Source: Tenacibaculum sp. MAR_2009_124
Lineage (GTDB): Bacteria; Bacteroidota; Bacteroidia; Flavobacteriales; Flavobacteriaceae
NCBI RefSeq assembly: GCF_900105455.1
Contig: NZ_FNSF01000002.1
Span: forward strand, 241,501 to 305,500
Reading direction: 5' to 3'
DNA: 64,000 nucleotides
Of this stretch, positions 54,119-61,747 are shown piece by piece. How positions within the stretch are numbered: the stretch's first letter is position 1; the number at the start of each line of letters is the position of its first letter. The translations under genes were made by a program, and so were the position numbers. Below the pieces are notes generated by a model that ran no database searches, was not told where the DNA came from, and saw nothing but the letters and a program-made list of their open reading frames with translations.

Positions 54119-56822
54119 TTACCCTCTTTTTTTGAGAAAATATATAAATAATAGTATTACAGCGATAAGTAGTATTGACAAGTGAAGAGTTAGGTTGCTT
54201 TCAAAAACAGGATTGGTGTCACCAATTAATACAAAAGAAGCCCAATAATAAGGTGATTTTTCAGAAAGACTATGGTTTTTTAAATACGTTCGTTTGGCAT
54301 TATTTAGCGCCAAAGTTTTTGATTGGTTGTTTTTTAAATTCTTATAAAAATCTGACATGATTTCTGATGTGCTTGCATCATTAATTTTCCAAAGAGAGGA
54401 AACTACGGAGTTTGCTCCAGAATGGAAGAAACCTCTTGCTAAACTCAATACACCTTCACCTTTTTTAATCTCTCCAAGGTTTGTTTCGCAAGCACTTAAA
54501 ACAACTAAATCAGCATTGTTTTTATAAGTATACAATTCATGTAGAGGAAGAATAGAATCATAAAATTGAATTCGAGGATAACCACTAGCATTCGCATGAG
54601 TGGCTAAATGAATGATTTTTGAATTAGAGCTCTTACTTAAAAAATTGGATTTACTAGCCTGATTCCTTTTATAAAAATTACCATTTAATACCTTTTCAAT
54701 ATTGTCAGATTCTTTTTCGGTAAATGAAAGCGAAGAAATATTGGTGTTATCAAACATTATAGGAGAATATAGCGAAAGATCATTATTAGTCTTTCTGATA
54801 ACGCCCTTATTTAATTCAGAAAAAGTCAAAGAATAGGCGTGCTGATATTACAATCTTCGACCAAATAATGTAATGAATCTTTCTTAGAAACTAAAGCTTC
54901 TAACGGAGTATTCTCCATGGTAATATCTGGTACAATAAGGACATTTTTGTTTTTTATGAGGTCTTTAATCTCTGAAGAGGGGAATAGTTGATTATATAAA
55001 AAATAGGCAGTTGTCTTGAATTTATTTAACTCTTGTTTTGTTTTTAAAGGAGAGGAAAGAAGTTTTCGGTATAAACTTAGATTCTCTATGGTTTTCTCGC
55101 TGTTAGGAATTTTAAAAGGGATTGTTTTATCTTTAGAAATGGCTAAGCCAATTAAACTAGATTTTTCATTACCTATTTTGATATTGTTTGCAGAGAAACT
55201 TATAACGACGTCATTTTTACCCAATCCTTTTTTAACTGTTTCCAAAGTTACTGGTTCTATTTTTTGATCTAGGGATAGATATTCTGGGTAAATTAAATTA
55301 ATCGAATCTCGAAAGTTTTGGTATCTATTTTTTAGGTCTAATATAGTACTTCGTTCTTTTGATATTTCAAGAGAATCTAATGAGCTTTCTAAGTTTAAGA
55401 TTCTTTTCTTAAACTCATTATTCTTCAGCTTTTGTTCAATAGGAAGATTTAAATGATCTTTTTTTACAAGTATATTTTGATTTAAAATAAAGGACTTGTT
55501 TTGTTCAATTAACCTGAAAATTAATGTTGTGTTCTCCAAAATAGATGCAGCATAAATCCCTAGATTAAAGATTTTAGAAACTTCTTTTAACCATATATAC
55601 TTGCTGCTTGTTTCAGTAGTATTTTGTTGTAAGATGTATGCTGCTCGTTTAGTAAACAGAACTGTTTTAATAGCATCTTTCAAAAAAAGATTTTTCTTAG
55701 TTTGGAAGTATAAGCTAATAAAAGCGACTGTTTTTAATTCTAAAGCTTGAAATAGTGGTTCTTTTTCTGTGGCATTAATTATATCTGATGGATTTATCTT
55801 ATCAAAACTGGTACCCTCCTTTTTTTTTAGGCAGTTGTATAAAGATCTATTGCTTTTTGGTATTGCTTTTTTCTGGAATAAAAACGTGCTAGGTTTTTAC
55901 AGGTTTCAAATTTGAATAAATTTTTTCTATCAAAAAATAAACTTTTATGTAAAAATGCCAGTGCACTATCCTTATTTTTATTTAAATATAATTCACCTAG
56001 ATTTAAAAAATTAAGAGCCAGTTCTTTGTGGTTTTTTTCTTTGTTGGCTAGAGCGATATTTTTTTTGTAAAAATGCTTTGCTTTTTCGAAATTATATTGA
56101 TGTTTTAAAGCATAAAGGTTTGCGAAGGTTGTATTTATTTCATAAAAAAGTTGGTTGTAGGCCTTTCTATTAGTTAAAGTTCCTGCAATACTGTCTGCTT
56201 TTTCCAAATAAAACAATCCAAGTTTCACACTTTCTTTTGTGTTTAATTTGTTGCAGGTGGCAGCTAGTAATCTACTATGAGCAATATAGCTTTGTTTACT
56301 TCCGACTTTTAAAAGTAGAGGGAGACCTAAAGAATAATGATTTAAGGATTTATAATAGTCTCCTAATGCTCTGTAACATCTACCAAGTTGGCAGTATGAT
56401 TGGGCAACTTTTTTAGGAAACTGATTAGATTTAATTGCTTGCTCAAAATAATTAATAGCCTTGGTGTATTGAAATTTAAGAAAATGATATTTTCCTAAAT
56501 TATAGAGTATGTTATTATATTCCTTATTGTTTAATCTTAAATTTTCAAAAGTATTTTTTTCTATAATTCCATATTTTATTGCCAGATCGTAATTACGTTT
56601 TATCCGATAGAAAAAAAACGAAAAGCTGTGGGCTATATTAGCGTAAGATTTGCCTCTATTAGTATAAGTTTTTAGAATACTATCAACTACTTTTTCAGTT
56701 ACTTTTCGTTTTTTACTTAATTCAACAACTTGTTTGTAATTTTCAAATTGAGAAAAAGCAGGGGAGTAGTTCAAGAAAATTAGAAAAAGAATGGTGAAAA
56801 TTCTATAGACAGGCTTTTGCAT
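54119..56822 (-). pseudogene. Second TPR-CHAT gene, broken by two frameshifts
   Basis: Three consecutive frames together match the intact CHAT protein upstream. Frame A (56822-55827, ATG, signal peptide ending at PAFSQ) holds the TPR part and stops in a TAA just before a run of A. Homology continues in another frame as KEGTSFDKINPSDIINATEK through frame B (to 54826), which has no ATG of its own at its beginning. At 54830-54845 one base is lost again: the paralogue has NISYAYSLTFSEL, here the reading goes from NIS to STPIL and a stop, while AYSLTFSEL reads on in frame C (to 54119). Frame C still has the His and Cys (His78 and Cys114 of that frame) of the caspase-like site and the C-terminal anchor. 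Summed length (about 900 residues) fits the intact copy. Confidence 0.82.
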
Positions 56823-56829
56823 GATATTT

Positions 56830-59571
56830 TTATTGTTTTCGAGCTTTTCGCCACAAGAAAAGAAATACTAAAAAACTAAAAGTAAAAATAATGGAAATAT
56901 ATAAAATAAAATTACTTTCAAAAACAGGATTGGTATCACCAATTAATATAAAAGAAGCCCAATAATAAGGTGATTTTTCAGAAAGACTATGGTTTTTTAA
57001 ATACGTTCGTTTGGCGTTATTAAGAGCTGAAGTTTTAGATTGATTGTCCTTTAGATTTTTGTAAAAATCAGCCATGATTTCTGAAGTACTAGCGTCATTA
57101 ATTTTCCAAAGAGAAGAAACTACGGAGTTGGCTCCTGAATGGAAAAAACCTCTAGCTAAACTCAATACACCTTCTCCTTTCTTTATTTCACCTAAATTGG
57201 TTTCACAAGCGCTTAAAACAACTAAATCTGCGTTGTTTTTGTACGTGTACAATTCATGTAAGGGTAAAATAGAATCGTAAAACTGAATTTGGGGATTGTC
57301 ACTAGCATTAGCATGAGTGGCTAGATGAATAATTTTTGAATTAGCACTATTTTTTAAAAAGTTACTTTTATTGGCATTATCGAATTGATGAAAATAACCA
57401 TTCACTATGTTCTTAATATCGTTGGATTCCTTTTCTGTAAATGGAAGTGAAGAAATGGTGGTGTTATCAAACTTTACGGGAGAATATAGCGAAATATCGT
57501 TATTAGTCTTTCTAATAATATCTTTATTTAATTCAGAAAAAGTTAGTGAATAAGCATAACTGATATTGTTGGATTCTATGAGGAATTCTAACTTTTGATC
57601 ATTCTTGTTTAACGATTCGAATGGTAAATTGTCTAAGTTGGTGTCAGGAACTATAATCAAGTTTTTATTTTCAATTAAAGGTCTTATTGTTTCAGGTATT
57701 AGTTGATTATATAAAAAGTAAGAAACTTCTTTAAATTTTGTGAAATCAGATTTTTTACTGAATGGATTTGAAATCATTACTCGGTAATTATCGATATTTT
57801 TTATTAATTTTCGAGTGTCTTCTATTTCAAAGGAAATTGTATTTTCTTTGGAAATTGCTAAGCCTAACAAAAAACCTTTTTCGGGAATAGTTTTATTAAG
57901 GGAGTAATAAATTACAATTGTGTTTGAAGGTAGTTTTTTTTGGATTTCAACTAAAGTATTTACTTTAAGAGAAAAAGAAGAGTTAAATGATTTAGGGAAG
58001 TTTTTTTCGAGAGAATCTAAGTATATATTAAATTCTCTCTTTTTTTTAAACAACGAGTCTTTTAAGTAATTATAAGAACTTTTTTTAACTTGTTCTTCAA
58101 TGCTCAATATTTCTTTATATTGTTTGTTCTTTTTATTAAAAATATGATTGGGAAGATTTGTCTGATTGATATTTTTCCTAATATCTTGTGCTAGTAATAA
58201 AGATCTGTTTTTTTCTAGAAAAAGAAGTGCTTTCTCATTATCATTTAAAAGAAGCGAAGCTTCTATTCCTGCATTATAAATATCAGAAGCTTCGCTTCTC
58301 CATAGTAGCTTCGTGTCTATTTCATTACTGTTATTTATAGTGATATCAAATAAACGGTCGGCAATATGAACAGTAGAGATGAGTTCTTTGAGGTAGCGGT
58401 TTTTTTTTGTTTTTTTATAAAAGTTTCTTAGTATAAGAACTTTACTGCTCAGTGCTCTTACAATATTCCGCCTATTATTGGTTTCGTTTAACTGAAGTTC
58501 CGTAGGTGCTATGTCGTTAGAAGTATTGTCATCATGGCTTCCAAAGCTAATACCAAGAGATATATTAATAGTTTCAAGTCCTTTTTCTAATTCGTTTTTT
58601 TTGAAGTAGTAATTACTTAGGTTCCTGAAGCTTTCGGCCTTTCTTGAATTATTTTTCCGGTTAAATAAAATACTTTTTTTTAAGAAAAGAAAAGAACTGT
58701 CTAATTTGTCATTCTTTAAATAAAGTTCTCCAAGATTCATGCAGCTACTGCTAATAACATTAGAGTCTCTAGTTTTAATAGCCAATTGAAGGTTCTTATT
58801 ATAGTACTTGGTAGCTAATAAATAGTCCTTTAAATGGAGAGTAGCATATAAATTTGCAAAAGATGAATTCAAGGAGTATGGCGGGAGAAATGGTCCTACT
58901 TTGTTAATTGAATCCAAAAGTCTACTAGCTTCATTTAGATGAAAGATTCCTTTGTTTATAGACTCTTTGGTGTTAATTAAGTCACAGGTGATGGATATAT
59001 TTACATGTTGAGTATGAATACTTTTGAGTATACCTTTATATTGTCTGTTTTCTTTTTTTTGTAATGAACTTAAACATTTATCAAAAAAAGATAACGATTT
59101 GAATAAATCCCCTTTTTTCGAATAACACCTTCCTAATTCCCCATAAGCTCTTAGAATCCATATGCTATTTTTCTCTAGAGAGGTTAACTTATTATATGCA
59201 GTTATTGCATTCTCATATTGTAAGTCAGAATAATAAAAGCGACCTAAATTATATAGAGCTTTTTCGTACTGTAAGCTGGTAATGTTTTGTTTTTCAAGAG
59301 AAAAAACTTCTTTTTTTGCATAGTGAATTGCCTTGGCATATTTTTTGTTTTTGTAATTTTTTATTGAAAAAAGATGAAATATTTTGGCGGAGTGCACAAT
59401 GTTTTTAGAGCAGAAAAGAGCTAAACTGTCAATTTGATCGTCTGAGTATTTTGTTTGTTTGTCATTTTTTAATCTTAGAATTAAATCATCACAATTTTGG
59501 CCATTCATATTAAATGTTAATATGAATAGCCAAGTGCTAAAGATTTTAATTAAATAATGACTTAAATGCAT
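56830..59571 (-). CDS. Exported TPR-CHAT caspase-like peptidase with C-terminal membrane anchor
   Basis: A 913-residue protein. Residues 1-25 are a signal peptide (ending near NMNGQ). Residues ~60-340 are TPR-like helical repeats, and after a helical linker (~370-560) the CHAT domain follows (~565-880). The caspase-like dyad is intact: His753 in HLATHANAS and Cys789 in LSACETNLGE, with GVLSLARGFFHSGANSVVSS and PYYWASFILIGDTNPVF, which are family-specific. Residues ~888-908 are a hydrophobic anchor followed by RKARKQ. The CHAT domain should thus face the periplasm. CHAT proteins are cysteine peptidases or relatives. The gene overlaps the lipoprotein gene by 10 bases and is followed by the broken copy 7 bases later. 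Substrate unknown. Confidence 0.9.
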   Translation of the reverse strand: MHLSHYLIKIFSTWLFILTFNMNGQNCDDLILRLKNDKQTKYSDDQIDSLALFCSKNIVHSAKIFHLFSIKNYKNKKYAKAIHYAKKEVFSLEKQNITSLQYEKALYNLGRFYYSDLQYENAITAYNKLTSLEKNSIWILRAYGELGRCYSKKGDLFKSLSFFDKCLSSLQKKENRQYKGILKSIHTQHVNISITCDLINTKESINKGIFHLNEASRLLDSINKVGPFLPPYSLNSSFANLYATLHLKDYLLATKYYNKNLQLAIKTRDSNVISSSCMNLGELYLKNDKLDSSFLFLKKSILFNRKNNSRKAESFRNLSNYYFKKNELEKGLETINISLGISFGSHDDNTSNDIAPTELQLNETNNRRNIVRALSSKVLILRNFYKKTKKNRYLKELISTVHIADRLFDITINNSNEIDTKLLWRSEASDIYNAGIEASLLLNDNEKALLFLEKNRSLLLAQDIRKNINQTNLPNHIFNKKNKQYKEILSIEEQVKKSSYNYLKDSLFKKKREFNIYLDSLEKNFPKSFNSSFSLKVNTLVEIQKKLPSNTIVIYYSLNKTIPEKGFLLGLAISKENTISFEIEDTRKLIKNIDNYRVMISNPFSKKSDFTKFKEVSYFLYNQLIPETIRPLIENKNLIIVPDTNLDNLPFESLNKNDQKLEFLIESNNISYAYSLTFSELNKDIIRKTNNDISLYSPVKFDNTTISSLPFTEKESNDIKNIVNGYFHQFDNANKSNFLKNSANSKIIHLATHANASDNPQIQFYDSILPLHELYTYKNNADLVVLSACETNLGEIKKGEGVLSLARGFFHSGANSVVSSLWKINDASTSEIMADFYKNLKDNQSKTSALNNAKRTYLKNHSLSEKSPYYWASFILIGDTNPVFESNFILYISIIFTFSFLVFLFLWRKARKQ

Positions 59572-60026
59572 TGATTTGTTGATATAGGTCTATCGGCTAT
59601 GTCATCTTCAGCTTCAATTACATCCTTTGGGCCTCCAGGGTCAATAGAACTATGCCTTCTTATTGTCCAAAGCTCTGACTCTTTATTGTTTGAGCATTTT
59701 ACCCAAGTAAATAAATCCCAGTTATTTGAAGTGTTTGTGAAAAATTTATTTCTAATTTCATTTCGTCTAGCTTCACTAGTACCTGGGATATATGTTACTA
59801 ATAAAGTTTCATAAATCCATTCGTTTGGAGTTGGGTTATTCGGGTCTACATGTTCAAAATCTCCAAAATCTTCATGAGTAGTAGGGCCGCTAAAATTTCT
59901 ACCATTTGTGACTTCTATTTGTTTTGTCACATTGCTAACATCTTCTGGAAGAAAAGTGTCTTGTTGATCGCTACAACTAAATATTAATACTAAAACAGTT
60001 GTTAATGTTAAATAAATTTTTTTCAT
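59562..60026 (-). CDS. Small lipoprotein of the CHAT operon, unknown
   Basis: A 154-residue lipoprotein (MKKIYLTLTTVLVLIFSCSD, lipobox IFSC). The mature part is short and polar, with HEDFGDFEHVDPNNPTPNEW, a YETLLVTYIPGTSEARRNEI segment and WVKCSNNKESELWTIRR, and ends in STNQCI. YETLLVTYIPG followed by a charged helix and a later strand could suit a small inhibitor-like or prodomain-like alpha-beta fold. I recognise no family. It is the first gene of the operon and is translationally coupled to the CHAT peptidase (10-base overlap), so it may be its regulator, anchor or substrate. Confidence 0.75.
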   Translation of the reverse strand: MKKIYLTLTTVLVLIFSCSDQQDTFLPEDVSNVTKQIEVTNGRNFSGPTTHEDFGDFEHVDPNNPTPNEWIYETLLVTYIPGTSEARRNEIRNKFFTNTSNNWDLFTWVKCSNNKESELWTIRRHSSIDPGGPKDVIEAEDDIADRPISTNQCI

Positions 60027-60049
60027 TGTTTTAATTTTTGTTTTCTATG

Positions 60050-60069
60050 TTCATGTTCATTAACATGAA
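60050..60069. promoter_or_regulatory. Inverted repeat 1 in the sigma/CHAT divergent region
   Basis: TTCATGTT-CATT-AACATGAA is a perfect 8-base-arm dyad. It lies in the leader of the lipoprotein gene, about 24 bases before its ATG, and upstream of the sigma promoter. Confidence 0.55.
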
Positions 60070-60090
60070 ATTTGTTACCCCACAACAAAT
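60070..60090. promoter_or_regulatory. Inverted repeat 2 in the sigma/CHAT divergent region
   Basis: ATTTGTT-ACCCCAC-AACAAAT is a perfect 7-base-arm dyad directly beside repeat 1. Its right arm overlaps the -7 box of the lipoprotein-CHAT operon. Confidence 0.5.
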
Positions 60091-60093
60091 ATA
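60086..60093 (-). promoter_or_regulatory. -7 box of the lipoprotein-CHAT operon
   Basis: TATATTTG on the minus strand matches TAnnTTTG, 59 bases before the lipoprotein ATG. Confidence 0.55.
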
Positions 60094-60100
60094 ATTTTTT

Positions 60101-60108
60101 TATTTTTG
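60101..60108 (+). promoter_or_regulatory. -7 box of the sigma-TPR operon
   Basis: TATTTTTG matches TAnnTTTG and lies 17 bases before the sigma gene ATG. It is only 7 bases from the divergent -7 box. Confidence 0.5.
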
Positions 60109-60125
60109 ATTATTAAAATTTTAAA

Positions 60126-60686
60126 ATGGACGGGAAAACTTTCTTAAAAGCTTTGGAAACCAACAACTCAAAAATTATAAATCAAATTTACCAAAAGAAT
60201 TTTTTTAGCATTAAAAACTTTATTCTCCAAAACAAAGGGAGTGTTGAAGATGCTGAAGATATATTTCAAAAAGCGCTATTACAACTAGCGGTTCGCTTGA
60301 AAAGAGAAAATTTTGAAATAAATTCGAGTTTTGGAGGCTTTTTATACACTGTTTGTAAGAATTTATGGAGAAGAGAGCTAAATAAAAACAAAAATTGGGT
60401 AACAAATAACGAAGTGGTGGAACGTGTTAGTGAAGAGCGAGAAAATGCAGAAGCCTATTTAGAGATAAAAAAGCAGGAATTGTTTATTGAAATGATGGGG
60501 AAACTATCAGAAAACTGTAAACATATACTCAACTTGTTCTTTGCCAAACTATCGTATGCTGAAATTTTAACCAAAACAGAGTATAATTCAGAAACTGTAA
60601 TAAGACAACGAGTATTTAAATGTAAAAAGAAACTCACCGAGTTAATAAAATCTGATGTTCGTTATTTAAAACTAGCTACCATATGA
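60126..60686 (+). CDS. ECF-like RNA polymerase sigma factor
   Basis: A 186-residue sigma-70-family protein. Region 2 (residues ~20-85) has SVEDAEDIFQKALLQLAVRL, the helix that binds RNA polymerase, and FGGFLYTVCKNLWRRELNKN, which reads the -10. Region 4 (~115-175) has LSENCKHILNLFFAKLSYAE and the helix-turn-helix with EYNSETVIRQRVFKCKKKL. There is no region 3 or 1.1, so it is an extracytoplasmic-function type. The gene overlaps the next one by four bases (ATGA), as is usual for a sigma and its regulator, and diverges from the CHAT operon. Target promoters are unknown. Confidence 0.88.
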   Translation: MDGKTFLKALETNNSKIINQIYQKNFFSIKNFILQNKGSVEDAEDIFQKALLQLAVRLKRENFEINSSFGGFLYTVCKNLWRRELNKNKNWVTNNEVVERVSEERENAEAYLEIKKQELFIEMMGKLSENCKHILNLFFAKLSYAEILTKTEYNSETVIRQRVFKCKKKLTELIKSDVRYLKLATI

Positions 60687-61480
60687 GCTTAGAAGAAGAC
60701 ATACTAATTGAACGTTATCTAAAAAATGAATTAGATAATAAGGAGAGAACTGTCTTTGAAGAACGCTTGAGGACAGATGGCGAATTCAATGAAAAGGTTA
60801 ATTTCGAAAAAGAGTTGTTTAATACTTTTAATGAGAATGAATGGAGTTTTCATCATAACAATGAAGAAGACCTAAAGGATTTAGAGAGCTATTTTGAAAA
60901 AGAAGAAGTAAAAGAACTACAACAAAATATTAAAAGCAGTTTTGAATCTATTAAAAAAAAGAAACCCACAAAGGTTAGGAAGTTGTATTTTATTAGTATT
61001 GCTGCAAGTATAACAGTCCTTTTAGGTCTTTTTCTATTAAAACCATTTAATACCAAACTAAATTCGAACGCACTTTTTGAGTATTATTTGCCTACAGAAG
61101 AGTTGCCAACCTTCGTCAATAGAGGAGATAATGATTTAGAGGATCTGGTAAGAGGAGAAAATTTTTACAGAAGTAAGAATTATAAAAGAGCTTCTGATAC
61201 TTTTAATACAATTTTAGAAAAAAAGGATGCATCTGTGGGTGCATACATTTATGCAGGCTTATCTTATGCGCAATTAGGAGAGTACGAGAAATCAGAAAAA
61301 ATTTTTGATCGTTTGATTCAGAGTGATTTAATAGATGCCGAAAAAGGATATTGGTATAAGTCATTAGTGAATCTTAAGTCTAACAATATTGAAAAGGCAA
61401 AAGAGGATTTGAGGTACATTATTACAAACTCGTTATACCACAAAAAAGAAGCTCAAGAATTACTTAAAAAGCTAGATTAA
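60683..61480 (+). CDS. Single-pass membrane protein with anti-sigma-like N-terminus and TPR exterior
   Basis: A 265-residue protein. The N-terminal part (residues 1-100) begins with DILIERYLKNELDNKERTVF, which looks like the helical cytoplasmic domain of Bacteroidota anti-sigma-like proteins, and lies at the position where an anti-sigma gene is expected. A single transmembrane helix follows at ~101-120 (LYFISIAASITVLLGLFLL). The outside part (~130-265) has three or four TPR-like units (EDLVRGENFYRSKNYKRASD and AYIYAGLSYAQLGEYEKSEK). It has no zinc-binding anti-sigma motif. The start codon overlaps the sigma stop, so both are made together. I infer that it holds the sigma factor and that its outside TPR part receives a signal. 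Confidence 0.8.
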   Translation: MSLEEDILIERYLKNELDNKERTVFEERLRTDGEFNEKVNFEKELFNTFNENEWSFHHNNEEDLKDLESYFEKEEVKELQQNIKSSFESIKKKKPTKVRKLYFISIAASITVLLGLFLLKPFNTKLNSNALFEYYLPTEELPTFVNRGDNDLEDLVRGENFYRSKNYKRASDTFNTILEKKDASVGAYIYAGLSYAQLGEYEKSEKIFDRLIQSDLIDAEKGYWYKSLVNLKSNNIEKAKEDLRYIITNSLYHKKEAQELLKKLD

Positions 61481-61494
61481 TACATGTTGTAAAA

Positions 61495-61528
61495 AACTGC
61501 TATTTAGATAAATAGCGGTTATTTTTTT
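61495..61528 (+). terminator. Terminator of the sigma-TPR operon
   Basis: ACTGCTATTT pairs with AAATAGCGGT with one G-T pair and a 4-base loop, followed by a T-run. It begins 15 bases after the stop. Confidence 0.7.
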
Positions 61529-61747
61529 AAAAAATGTTTGATGCAGATGAAAAAAGCTGTATTTTAGCGCTCAGATTTTATAGACGTCCCCCGGAACGGT
61601 TTTAGAAATACTAAAGCTAGAACAAAGTATAATAAGTACAAATAGTAGTACGAGGTGTATACGGGGTTGTAAGGGGACTATATAAAATTAAGAGAGACTT
61701 CTTAGAGCGATTTCAGAATATTTATACCTACGAAACTACTTAATTAG
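61529..61747 (+). other. Leader region of the large repetitive surface protein
   Basis: 219 bases without a gene. It has an unusually C- and G-rich stretch at 61584-61600 (ACGTCCCCCGGAACGG) followed by a small hairpin TTTAG-AAATA-CTAAA at 61601-61615, and a second G-rich stretch near 61660-61680 (ACGGGGTTGTAAGGGGA). No -7 box is visible. It may be a structured leader or hold activator sites. Confidence 0.4.

Noticed and set aside
54119..54829. Separate short CHAT peptidase gene
   Set aside because: It begins with TTG in the middle of a region homologous to the intact copy and is explained by a one-base loss. Translation by reinitiation is not excluded, but not supported.
54826..55683. Separate gene for the middle CHAT fragment
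   Set aside because: It has only a TTG inside a homologous stretch and continues upstream in frame; it is a piece of the broken copy.
55820..55828. Run of nine A as a phase-variable switch
   Set aside because: The TAA stop that ends the first frame precedes or starts the run, so a change in run length alone would not restore the frame.
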